This document shows positions 16,522-24,305 of a stretch of 42,545 nt of DNA, piece after piece. A program made the position numbers and the translations under genes. Within the stretch, counting starts at the first letter, position 1, and the number at the start of each line of letters is the position of its first letter. The stretch is from Bacteroidota bacterium (GTDB taxonomy: Bacteria; Bacteroidota; Bacteroidia; Bacteroidales; Prolixibacteraceae), in contig JAEYXH010000007.1 of assembly GCA_023428545.1 (NCBI GenBank), positions 1 to 42,545 of the forward strand. The letters run 5' to 3'. The notes under the pieces were generated by a model that saw nothing but the letters and a program-made list of their open reading frames with translations, was not told the origin of the DNA and did not search any database.

Positions 16522-17853
16522 ATGAAAGATCAAACAAAAAAAGGTTTGACACGTCGTCATTTCCTGGGAACTGCCGCAGTTGGGTTTGCCGGCATGGCCA
16601 TCTTGCCGGGGATCACTTCGTGCAAACAGGCTCCTGTAGCAACCGTTTCTGAACTGAGACTTGGATTCATCGGTCTCGGAAGACAAGCGATGTTTCTACT
16701 GAATGGTTTTATTCAGTTGCCTGGTGTTAAGGTTGTTGCTGGTGCCGATGTTTATGGGGTAAAAACCACGCGGTTCCAGAAAAAGGTTACCGATTATTAT
16801 GCCGAAAATGGTATCGAAGCTGAAGTCCAGGTTTACGAAAGATTTGAGGATATCATTGGCAGGGAAGATATTGATGCCGTCGTGATTGCCACACCCGATC
16901 ATCAACATGCCCGAATTGCCATTGCAGCCTGTAAGGCAAAGAAAGATGTTTATCTTGAAAAACCACTTACGTTCACCATTACGGAAGGACAGGAACTTCG
17001 TAAGGCGGTTCGTGAGAACGACGTGATTCTTGCAGTGGGAAGCCAGCAGAGATCAGACCCGAACTTCCAGCATGCTGTCAAACTGGTTCAGGACGGTACA
17101 CTGGGTAAAATCACCAAAGCTCATGCTTATGTTGGTGCTCCACCAAAACCTTATGATCTTCCGGAGGAAACCCTTCCCGCCGATCTGAACTGGGATTCAT
17201 GGTTAGGGCCACTGCCTGCTAACATTCATTTTAACAATGAACTTAACCCGCCAATTTCTCTGGATCCACCACAAGATGAGACCATTTGGGGAGCATGGCG
17301 TTGGTATAAGGAAATGGGTGGCGGCTTCACTACGGACTGGGGCGCACACATGTTCGACATTGTACAGTGGGGTCTTGGTATGGATGAGAGCGGTCCGGTT
17401 GAAATTTCTCCAGTTGGCGACGGCACAGAGTTTATGTCGTTCACTTATGCAAGCGGAACTGTATTTACATCTGAACCATTCGATGAGCAACTGACGAAAG
17501 GTGTCAAATTCATTGGCGAAAATGGTTGGATTGAAGTTTCACGCGAGCATTTCAAAGCTTCAAATCCCGAATGGGAACCTGCCAAGGTTGAAGGCGCAGA
17601 TGATACTCCTTATGAAACCAAAATACCGCACCAGATCAATTTCGTGGAATCGGTGCGTGAACGCAAAGATCCCGTTGTGCCGGTCGAAATCGGCCACAGG
17701 ACTTGCACTGTATGTACTTTGGGTAACATTGCATGCGATCTCAAACGGACCATTAAATGGGATCCGGCAACTGAAACATTCGTTGATGATACCGACGGGG
17801 CTGCAACTGCTTTAATGCACTACCAGTACCGTGATGGCTGGACACTTGTATAA
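16522..17853 (+). CDS. Gfo/Idh/MocA-family oxidoreductase, Tat-exported putative lipoprotein
   Basis: A 443-residue NAD(P)-dependent oxidoreductase. Twin arginines at 11-12 in LTRRHFLGTAAVGFAG are followed by a lipobox-like LPGITSC with Cys34, so it is probably exported by Tat and lipid-anchored. The Rossmann motif is GFIGLGRQ (about 48-55), ATPDHQHARIA is at 123-133, and the EKP motif lies at 147-149 in VYLEKPLTF. GGGFTTDWGAHMFDIVQW is the C-terminal active-site block. This type is common in Bacteroidota polysaccharide and polyol loci, where such enzymes oxidise a sugar hydroxyl. It is divergent from the LacI-led cluster and probably shares its regulator. A strong terminator follows, so it is monocistronic. 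Confidence 0.9.
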   Translation: MKDQTKKGLTRRHFLGTAAVGFAGMAILPGITSCKQAPVATVSELRLGFIGLGRQAMFLLNGFIQLPGVKVVAGADVYGVKTTRFQKKVTDYYAENGIEAEVQVYERFEDIIGREDIDAVVIATPDHQHARIAIAACKAKKDVYLEKPLTFTITEGQELRKAVRENDVILAVGSQQRSDPNFQHAVKLVQDGTLGKITKAHAYVGAPPKPYDLPEETLPADLNWDSWLGPLPANIHFNNELNPPISLDPPQDETIWGAWRWYKEMGGGFTTDWGAHMFDIVQWGLGMDESGPVEISPVGDGTEFMSFTYASGTVFTSEPFDEQLTKGVKFIGENGWIEVSREHFKASNPEWEPAKVEGADDTPYETKIPHQINFVESVRERKDPVVPVEIGHRTCTVCTLGNIACDLKRTIKWDPATETFVDDTDGAATALMHYQYRDGWTLV

Positions 17854-17874
17854 AGTTTTCAGGATATTGAACTC

Positions 17875-17904
17875 AAAGCTGCCTCGAAAGGGCAGCTTTT
17901 TTTT
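17875..17904 (+). terminator. Intrinsic terminator of the Tat-type Gfo/Idh/MocA gene
   Basis: A 9-bp perfect stem (AAAGCTGCC / GGCAGCTTT) with a 7-nt loop, then an uninterrupted run of T, starting 22 nt after the stop codon. Textbook Rho-independent form. Confidence 0.92.
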
Positions 17905-18096
17905 GCTTCGTATTATTGGTATTCTCAGAAAATCCTTCTATCCAGATATTGGCCAATTGGAGGAGATTTGCTGTCCATTCGCAGGAAATTGCACACCATT
18001 ATTGGTGTTCATTTACTTTTTGAATTATCTGCACGTTGATAGAAGTTATTGACCGGTTCCTGTCAAAGTCTTACCAACTCCATATCAGATCCGTAC

Positions 18097-18142
18097 CTTC
18101 TGCGTATATTGTATATATGCCAATACACAATATACGCAGAAG
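18097..18142. repeat. Perfect 16-bp inverted repeat with 14-nt loop
   Basis: Arms at 18097-18112 (CTTCTGCGTATATTGT) and 18127-18142 are exact reverse complements. There is no T-tract on either side, so it is not a terminator. It could be a protein-binding site, a remnant of a small mobile element or a structured RNA. No second copy was seen in the window. Confidence 0.8.
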
Positions 18143-18230
18143 ATATGCAGCATATATGCGGATAGTACGACTCGGTAGGGGACTTGGGCAGATCGCTGGA
18201 TGGATGAAAATCCTGACAAGGGTAGGGGTT

Positions 18231-18265
18231 AAAAGAAAATGCCAGACTCTATTGAGACTGGCATT
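18231..18265 (-). terminator. Putative terminator downstream of the Crp/Fnr gene (or of a small RNA)
   Basis: On the minus strand, AATGCCAG pairs with CTGGCATT. Beyond one T-T mismatch an inner CTC/GAG pair closes an AATA loop, and the hairpin is followed by TTCTTTT. It lies about 120 nt past the Crp/Fnr stop. A -7-like element at 18344-18351 between the two makes an independent short transcript possible. Confidence 0.55.
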
Positions 18266-18343
18266 AACAACCTTCAACTACTAACCGATTTTAACCCAAA
18301 AAATTATGAAGCATCATTAAATGCTTTCACATTTAACGATGTG

Positions 18344-18351
18344 CAAATGTA
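18344..18351 (-). promoter_or_regulatory. Putative minus-strand -7 element with no annotated gene
   Basis: Reads TACATTTG on the minus strand, an exact TAnnTTTG match, located downstream of the Crp/Fnr stop. A transcript would run about 105 nt to the hairpin at 18231-18265. No -33 TTG at suitable spacing is visible, so it may be a chance match. Confidence 0.3.
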
Positions 18352-18383
18352 TTTTCCGCGAATAAAAAGGAATGTAATTTAAG

Positions 18384-19019
18384 TCACAAAAGCCTGGAAT
18401 AATCGATAAAATTTCGATTCATCTTTACTTTTCCTTGATTTTCAAGCTTTTTAAGCAACCGTGAAATGACTTCTCTTGAAGAATTAAGTTGTAAGGCAAG
18501 ATCAAGATGGGTGCCATCATAAGTTCTTTGGCCTGTTTTAGAAAATCTTTCCACGAAAAAGCGGATCAGCCGATCATCCAGGTTCATGAAAGCAATCGCC
18601 TCAATTACATCAATCAATTCCCTGAACCTGTTTTGGAAAGTCTGCATCACAAACTGTTTCCAGAGAGGGTATTTGTTCATCCAAATATCCAGATACTCGA
18701 CTGGAAGGATGATCACATGTACGGGCTCTTCTGCAACAGCATTTACCTGGCTCACTTGTCTGGTCATGCAGCATGTAAGTGACATGGCACAAACTTCATT
18801 CTCCTTTAAATAATAAAGCAGCAATTCATTCCCGTCAGAATTTTGTTTGGTTACCCTGATCAGGCCTTTCAACACCAGGGGAAATCCAGCTATATATTGC
18901 CCTTCGCGAATCAGGTTTTCGCCCAATTCAAATGTTTTTTCCCGTCCGGTTTTAAGAATCTCTTTCTGGAGCTCTGGTTCCAGAAAGAGAAATGTGTTTA
19001 ATAGGTTTTCTTCAAGCAT
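18384..19019 (-). CDS. Crp/Fnr-family transcriptional regulator
   Basis: A 211-residue cytoplasmic regulator. The N-terminal cNMP-binding-type beta-roll (about 20-115) includes ELGENLIREGQYIAGFPLVL and GNELLLYYLKENEVC. A long dimerisation helix (about 120-150) is followed by a winged HTH with LDLALQLNSSREVISRLLKKL (helix-turn-helix near 170-192). The cAMP-contacting Arg/Ser of true CRP is not evident, and the N-terminal Cys set of FNR is absent. A CC pair in the roll (LTCCMTRQ) could be redox-sensitive, but this is speculative. It is 53 nt downstream of the ABC-F gene on the same strand, so co-transcription is possible. The regulon is unknown. Confidence 0.9.
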   Translation of the reverse strand: MLEENLLNTFLFLEPELQKEILKTGREKTFELGENLIREGQYIAGFPLVLKGLIRVTKQNSDGNELLLYYLKENEVCAMSLTCCMTRQVSQVNAVAEEPVHVIILPVEYLDIWMNKYPLWKQFVMQTFQNRFRELIDVIEAIAFMNLDDRLIRFFVERFSKTGQRTYDGTHLDLALQLNSSREVISRLLKKLENQGKVKMNRNFIDYSRLL

Positions 19020-19072
19020 GTTTAGTAATATTAGTCAGATAGAAGAATTATAGCGGGGAATCAACCATGCAA

Positions 19073-20935
19073 TCATCCCTTTTCGCTTAATTCGAGCCAT
19101 CTCATCTCCATCTCTTCCAGTTGTTCTGATAAAATTACAATTTCCTGTGACTTGCTGAACAGGGAATCATGGTCGAGCGTGCCTGAATTTAACAACTCTT
19201 CCAGTTCTTTTTTCTTATTCTCAAGGCGCGGAATTTCACCTTCCAGTTGTTCCAGTTCCCTCTTTTCCTTGTATGTTAGTTTGCTGTTATCGATACTTTT
19301 GGCTCGTGGGGATTCTACCGTTACTTTAATTGTATCAGGTTTACGGTCTGATGCTTCTTCTTCGATCATGTTCCTGTATTGGGTGTAGTTTCCGGGAAAG
19401 TCGGTTATCAACCCTTTGCCATCAAAAACAAACAAGTGATCGGCTATTTTATCCATGAAAAACCGATCGTGGGAAACGATGATCACACATCCGTCAAAAC
19501 TTTCCAGATAATCTTCCAGAACATTTAATGTCATGATGTCGAGATCGTTGGTTGGCTCATCAAGAATCAGGAAGTTGGGGTTCTGCATCAGGATTGTGCA
19601 GAGATAGAGCCTTCGTTTTTCCCCACCGCTTAGCTTTTCGATGAAATCGTACTGTACGGAAGGGGGGAACAAAAATCGGGTCAGCAATTGAGAAGCACTC
19701 AGCCTGACTCCGCCTTCGAGTTGGACATCCTCGGCAATTTTTGTAACGGCATCGATTACCTTTTCTTTAGCATCGAATTGAATTCCGTCTTGACGGTAAT
19801 ATCCGAAACGAATCGTTTGCCCAGTTTCGATCTTTCCGGTATCGGGTTCCACCAGTCCTGTAATTAAATTAAGGAATGTACTTTTTCCGGAACCGTTATC
19901 CCCGATGATCCCTACCTTTTCAAAACGGGAAAAGCTGTAGAAAAAATTTTCGATCAGTTTGACCGGACCATAAGATTTACTGACTCCATGGATTTCAAGG
20001 ATTTTTTTACCGAGCCTTGATGATTTCATGTCGAAACTAACGGCCTTTTCATTTGATTTTTGCCTTGCCTGCTCTTGCAACTGGTCAAAAGCATCTACCC
20101 TGTATTTTGCCTTGGTAGACCTCGCTTTAGGCATTCGCCTGATCCAATCGATTTCAGTTTTCAGGAGATTTTGTGCTTTTGACACGCTGGCCTGCTGGGA
20201 TTGTATCCTTTCATCCCTTTTTTCGAGGTAATAGCTGTAGTTCCCTCTGTATCTATATATTACGTTGTCTTCAAGTTCGATGATTTCTTTACACACACGG
20301 TCCAGGAAATAACGATCGTGGGTTACCATCAGCACTGTGATCCTTGCTTTTTCAAGATATTTCTCAAGCCATTCGATCATATCAAGATCGAGGTGGTTTG
20401 TGGGCTCATCCAGTATCAGGAAATCTGGTTGGCCAATCAGGGCCTTAGCCAGTGCAAGGCGCTTCTTCTGTCCACCTGACAATTCACCGACAATGGCATC
20501 CAGGTTATTGATCTTCAGTTGGGTAAGAATTTGTCTTATTTCGACTTCAACATCCCATGCCCCCAAGTGGTCAATCCTGACCGATAAACGGGCAATATCT
20601 TCCTGGCGATGATGCGTAAGTGCATCCTCGAACTCCCTGATTATCTGAATTCGTTCATCTTCTCCTGTAAATATCTCGTTGAGAACCGTTTTTGCGGGAT
20701 CGAGATCGGGAATTTGCTCGAAATACCCAAATTTCAGGTCGTTGGTTCGGGTAATTTTTCCATTTTCGGGTAATTCCTTTCCTGCAATCAAATCAAGCAG
20801 CGAAGTTTTACCTGCTCCATTTTTGGCAATCAAAGCTACTTTATCATCCTTATTGATGGTAAATGATATATTTTCAAAAAGCAACCTGTCTCCGTATCTT
20901 TTGGAAACCTCTTCAACCTGAAGGTATGGAACCAT
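19073..20935 (-). CDS. ABC-F family ATPase (Uup-like)
   Basis: A cytoplasmic protein with two ATP-binding cassettes and no membrane segment, of the ABC-F class that acts on ribosomes. The ATG at 20935 (MVPYLQVEEVSKRYG) is preferred to the TTG at 20941, giving 620 residues. The first cassette has Walker A KNGAGKTSL, signature LSGGQKKRLALAKAL and Walker B LILDEPTNHLDL. The second has GDNGSGKSTF, LSGGEKRRLYL and LILDEPTNDLDI. The linker is rich in Arg/Lys (IRRMPKARSTKAKYR). A C-terminal coiled coil (about 550-620, ELEQLEGEIPRLENKKKELEE) is typical of the Uup branch rather than EttA. A -7 element lies just upstream of the start. Confidence 0.93.
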   Translation of the reverse strand: MVPYLQVEEVSKRYGDRLLFENISFTINKDDKVALIAKNGAGKTSLLDLIAGKELPENGKITRTNDLKFGYFEQIPDLDPAKTVLNEIFTGEDERIQIIREFEDALTHHRQEDIARLSVRIDHLGAWDVEVEIRQILTQLKINNLDAIVGELSGGQKKRLALAKALIGQPDFLILDEPTNHLDLDMIEWLEKYLEKARITVLMVTHDRYFLDRVCKEIIELEDNVIYRYRGNYSYYLEKRDERIQSQQASVSKAQNLLKTEIDWIRRMPKARSTKAKYRVDAFDQLQEQARQKSNEKAVSFDMKSSRLGKKILEIHGVSKSYGPVKLIENFFYSFSRFEKVGIIGDNGSGKSTFLNLITGLVEPDTGKIETGQTIRFGYYRQDGIQFDAKEKVIDAVTKIAEDVQLEGGVRLSASQLLTRFLFPPSVQYDFIEKLSGGEKRRLYLCTILMQNPNFLILDEPTNDLDIMTLNVLEDYLESFDGCVIIVSHDRFFMDKIADHLFVFDGKGLITDFPGNYTQYRNMIEEEASDRKPDTIKVTVESPRAKSIDNSKLTYKEKRELEQLEGEIPRLENKKKELEELLNSGTLDHDSLFSKSQEIVILSEQLEEMEMRWLELSEKG

Positions 20936-20949
20936 GAACAAAATTTTGC

Positions 20950-20957
20950 CAAATGTA
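20950..20957 (-). promoter_or_regulatory. Putative -7 promoter element of the ABC-F gene
   Basis: The minus strand reads TACATTTG, an exact TAnnTTTG match 15 nt before the ATG at 20935, implying a very short leader. It is downstream of the hairpin at 20980-21005, so that hairpin cannot attenuate this particular promoter. Confidence 0.4.
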
Positions 20958-20976
20958 GAAAAAAGGGGGGAGAGAT

Positions 20977-21005
20977 AAAAAAAAGCCGGTCAATACCGGC
21001 TTTTT
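20977..21005. terminator. Strong bidirectional terminator-like hairpin in a divergent intergenic region
   Basis: An 11-bp perfect stem (AAAAAGCCGGT / ACCGGCTTTTT) with a CAAT loop. On the minus strand it ends in eight Us, on the plus strand in five. Its flanking genes (ABC-F and nth) point away from it, so no annotated gene needs it. It suggests an unannotated small transcript, most likely on the minus strand. Confidence 0.85.
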
Positions 21006-21051
21006 CTGATTAATTGTCTAATTTAAAACCATTTCTATATGAGGAGGTGAA

Positions 21052-21105
21052 ATGATCTTCCTAATAATTATCGTAAAGTTGTTACTTTTAATCTATATGA
21101 CTTGA
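21052..21105 (+). CDS. Possible 17-residue hydrophobic peptide with a strong Shine-Dalgarno
   Basis: An ATG at 21052 is preceded by GAGGAGGTGA, an almost perfect anti-SD complement, which is striking in a genome where other starts lack such sites. The frame encodes MIFLIIIVKLLLLIYMT and stops at 21103-21105, a single potential membrane helix. It ends 80 nt before nth. It may be a leader or membrane micropeptide. Equally, the site may only be the complement of a C-rich small RNA on the other strand. Confidence 0.25.
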   Translation: MIFLIIIVKLLLLIYMT

Positions 21106-21185
21106 CAAATCTGATATTGTTACAACTATAATTGATGTTTTTTTAAACTTTCGGTTAAAAAATTCATAAACAAAGTCGAAATCGT

Positions 21186-21842
21186 ATGACTTCCAGGAAA
21201 TTACTGTTTAATAGTGTTATTGATTATTTTTTGAGAACGATGCCAGTTGCTGAGACAGAGCTGGAATATTCCAATCCTTTTCACCTTATAGTTGCCGTGA
21301 TACTGTCTGCCCAATGCACCGATAAACGGGTGAACCAGATTACACCAGCTCTTTTGAAAAGATATCCCGATGCCACAAGTATGTCGGAAGCAGAGCCTGC
21401 CGAGATATTTGACTACATTAAAAGCTGTTCCTATCCCAATAACAAAGCCAAACACCTGGCAGGCATGGCAAGGAAATTGGTCGAGTTATTCGATGGAAAG
21501 GTACCCGAAGATATTGACGATCTTCAGAAATTACCCGGAGTTGGCCGAAAGACAGCGAACGTGATTGCCTCCGTTGTATATAATAAACCTGCGATGGCTG
21601 TTGATACCCATGTATTCAGGGTTGCAGCAAGGATTGGTTTGACGGTGAATGCAAAAAATCCCTTGGAGACCGAAAAACAACTGGTCAAATATATCCCTGA
21701 GGAGTTGGTTGCCACAGCCCATCACTGGCTGATTCTTCATGGCCGCTATGTGTGTATTGCCAGAAAACCTTTATGTGAGAAATGTGGGCTGACTGATGTA
21801 TGCAAGTATTATAAGAAATTAAATAAGGAACAAAAGGCTTAA
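21186..21842 (+). CDS. nth: Endonuclease III (bifunctional DNA glycosylase/AP lyase)
   Basis: A 218-residue base-excision repair enzyme removing oxidised pyrimidines and cleaving AP sites. The helix-hairpin-helix LPGVGRKTANVIA contains the catalytic Lys122, and Asp140 in AVDTHVFRVAAR is the second catalytic residue. The [4Fe-4S] motif C190-x6-C197-x2-C200-x5-C206 is complete. The start is the ATG at 21186. The 3' end overlaps the convergent ZIP transporter gene by 24 nt, so the C-terminal residues (KKLNKEQKA) share DNA with the end of that gene. Length and motifs are fully typical. Confidence 0.97.
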   Translation: MTSRKLLFNSVIDYFLRTMPVAETELEYSNPFHLIVAVILSAQCTDKRVNQITPALLKRYPDATSMSEAEPAEIFDYIKSCSYPNNKAKHLAGMARKLVELFDGKVPEDIDDLQKLPGVGRKTANVIASVVYNKPAMAVDTHVFRVAARIGLTVNAKNPLETEKQLVKYIPEELVATAHHWLILHGRYVCIARKPLCEKCGLTDVCKYYKKLNKEQKA

Positions 21843-22646
21843 GGCCATCACACCCATGCCTCCGGTTAATCCGTAAATGGCTATATGGTGTTCACCATAT
21901 TCCTCGGCTGAGGGCAGAAGCTCATCCAGTGAAATAAAAACCATAATTCCTGCAATTCCGGCCATGACCGCACCAAAAACCACGTCAAAGCTTCCTGAGT
22001 CGAGAAGCGGAATCAGCAGAAGATAGGCAATTAATGCACCTATGGGTTCCGAAAGTCCCGATAGAAACGAGAGCATAAAGGCTTTTTTTCGGTTGCCGGT
22101 GGCGTAATAGACTGGTACCGATACCGCGATGCCTTCAGGGATATTATGGATAGCGATGGCAATGGCAATGGCAATACCAAGCGTGGGATCTTTCATAACC
22201 GACATGAATGTGGCAATTCCTTCGGGGAAGTTATGGATACCTACTGCCAGGGATGTCATGATCCCCAGGCGATAAAGTTTCCTGAAACTCAATGCTTTGT
22301 TTTCATTGTCCATAGATTCAACAGACCTCATTTCATGCGGGTTTTCGGCCGAGGGTATAAATTTGTCGATCATGGCAATCAGCAACATGCCTCCAAAAAA
22401 GGAGGTCAGGGTATATAGCGTACCGTTAAACTCGCCGAATTTCTCGATGAAGGTATTCTTTGCATCCGGAAAAATCTCGACAAATGAAATATAGATCATG
22501 ACTCCCGCGGAGAATCCAAGGGCAAACGAAAGTAATTTCGTGTTGGTCCTCTTGGCCAGAAATGCAATTGTACTGCCAATTCCTGTGGCAAGACCTGCAA
22601 ACAGGGTCAACAAAAAAGCGAGTAAAAAATTTCCATCTTCCATCAT
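21819..22646 (-). CDS. zupT: ZIP-family metal transporter (ZupT-like)
   Basis: An inner-membrane divalent metal (zinc, possibly iron or manganese) importer with about eight helices. The diagnostic metal-binding helices carry HNFPEG (in VGIHNFPEGIATF) and HNIPEG (in AIHNIPEGIAVSV). FVEIFPDAKN and SLDELLPSAEEYGEHH are further conserved segments with metal-ligand residues. I choose the ATG at 22646 (MMEDGNFLLAF), giving 275 residues; the in-frame extension to 22742 adds polar residues not seen in the family. The gene converges on nth with a 24-nt overlap. Confidence 0.92.
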   Translation of the reverse strand: MMEDGNFLLAFLLTLFAGLATGIGSTIAFLAKRTNTKLLSFALGFSAGVMIYISFVEIFPDAKNTFIEKFGEFNGTLYTLTSFFGGMLLIAMIDKFIPSAENPHEMRSVESMDNENKALSFRKLYRLGIMTSLAVGIHNFPEGIATFMSVMKDPTLGIAIAIAIAIHNIPEGIAVSVPVYYATGNRKKAFMLSFLSGLSEPIGALIAYLLLIPLLDSGSFDVVFGAVMAGIAGIMVFISLDELLPSAEEYGEHHIAIYGLTGGMGVMALSLLFLI

Positions 22647-22754
22647 GGTGAAAGCTCTATCAGTGCCGGATGTAAAGATAAAATAAATATCAGCGAGCCT
22701 CAGGCCAGAATCTTGATTGTTTGTAAATTCATGCTGATTCAAATTGTAATTTAA

Positions 22755-23000
<246 letters not shown>

Positions 23001-23021
23001 TTTCCCGGAGATAAAAAACTC

Positions 23022-23050
23022 AAGCCTGGAGCCTCGCTTCAGGCTTTTTT
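23022..23050 (+). terminator. Terminator of the ferredoxin gene
   Basis: A 7-bp stem (AAGCCTG / CAGGCTT) with an 11-nt loop, followed by six Ts, starting 22 nt after the stop codon. Confidence 0.85.
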
Positions 23051-23172
23051 CATTTTTACTTTTCCTGAGTCAAGGTTCCATACCTGTTTGAATTCATATA
23101 AAAGGTTCATAAGTATTTGAATTTTTCTTAGCTTTATCCGGCTCCAGCAGGGGCAGGTTGGAGATGAATGCT

Positions 23173-24102
23173 ATGGTAAAAAAGAGAGTCGTAATTGTTA
23201 ATCAAAACGTTACAAGTTATAAGGCACATCCTTATGCAGAGGTTGTGTTTACGAATTCTTCCAGTGAAGCCGCTAAAGCCCTTTTCAATTTAAATCCACA
23301 AATCATAGAGCTTGTTGGCGGCGATGGTACCTTGTCGGGCACCCTGAATGATGTCCTGTTTCAGGATGCTTCATTTCTTTCTGACAAACTGATAAAAATC
23401 ACTCCAAAGGGATCGGGGAATGACCGCAACAAGTCACTGAAAGAGCTTGACCGGGCCGGAAAGTCCAAGGCTTATTCAGGGGAAGATTTCTCATCGGCAG
23501 GTGATGCCTTCCGGATTATTACCGATGATTATCTTCTTGCTACCATCAATGATACCTATCAGAGATATATTTTTAACGTGGGTGGAATTGGGCTCGATTC
23601 ACAAACACTTCTCGAATATGAGGATCTTAGGAGAAGGAAAATGCCTGCAACCTTCCGCTACTTCGAGGCTGCCTCAAAAGCAATATATAAACTTAACGGT
23701 TCGGTGGGCAAGGTCGATTACGACATACCCGGGATTGGTCTGAATTCAGCGGAGCCTGTGATGTTTCTTTTTATGGTAGGGAAGTATTTTGGTGGGGGAA
23801 TGCCTATTAACCACAAGTTGCTTGACAACGATGGATTGTTTGAATCGATAATCCTTAAAAGGGGTACCAACCTGAAATTATTCCGATCGCTCATTGCTAT
23901 TTCCTTGCTTCAGCAGCCACAATATAAGAATCCGTTAGTTAGCTATTTAGAGCCAATGGGTAAAGTAAAACTCGAAGTGGATAATACCGATAAATTTTAC
24001 TTTGAGAGCGACGGGGAGGTACTCATGGAAAACAATAAGCCGGTGTCGGTCCATAAAATTGAAGTCGAAATTGCCGGAAAGATTACGTATTTACTGGATT
24101 AA
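23173..24102 (+). CDS. Diacylglycerol kinase-like (YegS/DAGK fold) lipid kinase family protein
   Basis: A 309-residue protein with the NAD kinase/diacylglycerol kinase fold. The nucleotide motif GGDGT lies at 49-53 (LVGGDGTLSGTLND), and a second glycine motif, PKGSGNDRN, at about 79-87 corresponds to the GTGND segment. The C-terminal half is beta-rich (FYFESDGEVLMEN), as in lipid kinases, but is shorter than YegS. The phosphoacceptor is unknown; diacylglycerol or an isoprenoid-type lipid is possible. ATGs at 23164 and 23173 are both feasible; the latter starts right before the first beta strand. The last 4 nt overlap the convergent Cys-rich gene. Confidence 0.78.
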   Translation: MVKKRVVIVNQNVTSYKAHPYAEVVFTNSSSEAAKALFNLNPQIIELVGGDGTLSGTLNDVLFQDASFLSDKLIKITPKGSGNDRNKSLKELDRAGKSKAYSGEDFSSAGDAFRIITDDYLLATINDTYQRYIFNVGGIGLDSQTLLEYEDLRRRKMPATFRYFEAASKAIYKLNGSVGKVDYDIPGIGLNSAEPVMFLFMVGKYFGGGMPINHKLLDNDGLFESIILKRGTNLKLFRSLIAISLLQQPQYKNPLVSYLEPMGKVKLEVDNTDKFYFESDGEVLMENNKPVSVHKIEVEIAGKITYLLD

Positions 24103-24305
24103 ATACATCCGCAAATCAGCCCGTCAGCCAGACTGTCGAGTAATTCCGCTTCTTTTTGTTTTTCCTGACAGGTGCCTGAACAGTTCAGACAAACAGGTTT
24201 CATTACAACGGGATTCATTTTAAAGTTTGACTCTTCCAGAAAATGGTTGCACACAAAGCACACCTTAGTTTCAAAAGCTTCCTTATTTTCCGGATCAGAT
24301 AGCAT
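24099..24305 (-). CDS. Small cysteine-rich protein, probable metal (zinc) binding
   Basis: A 68-residue unrecognised protein. Seven cysteines are arranged as C16-x2-C19, C39-x2-C42-x3-C46 and C65-x-C67 at the extreme C-terminus (GLICGCI). The first pairs (VCFVCN and VCLNCSGTC) look like a zinc-ribbon or rubredoxin-like knuckle. Acidic and basic residues alternate in the linker (CQEKQKEAELLDSL). There is no signal peptide or membrane segment. The gene converges on the DAGK-like gene with a 4-nt overlap and is divergent from secA. The function is unknown; a real gene is favoured by the ordered Cys spacing and ATG start. Confidence 0.6.
   Translation of the reverse strand: MLSDPENKEAFETKVCFVCNHFLEESNFKMNPVVMKPVCLNCSGTCQEKQKEAELLDSLADGLICGCI

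Larger units (their letters stand above)
17854..18383. other. 530-bp non-coding interval with several inverted repeats
   Basis: No convincing gene. It contains the terminator of the upstream gene (17875-17904), a 16-bp perfect inverted repeat (18097-18142), a 10-bp palindrome GCATATATGC (18150-18159), a 9-bp inverted pair GGGTTAAAA / TTTTAACCC (18226-18234 / 18289-18297) enclosing a minus-strand terminator-like hairpin (18238-18265), and a minus-strand -7 match (18344-18351). Short open frames crossing the palindromes are low-complexity and unlikely to be genes. Confidence 0.6.

Noticed and set aside
18036..18284. 82-residue and antisense 68-residue frames across the intergenic palindromes
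   Set aside because: Residues derive from the inverted repeats, with no recognisable fold or start context.
20935..21005. Transcription attenuator controlling the ABC-F gene
   Set aside because: An exact -7 element (20950-20957) lies between the hairpin and the gene, so the hairpin would be upstream of that promoter. Kept instead as the terminator of an unknown transcript.
22148..22176. GGCAAT-type hexamer tandem repeat inside the ZIP transporter
   Set aside because: Encodes the ordinary Ile-Ala repeats of the metal-binding helix; copy number is low and no phase-variation logic applies.
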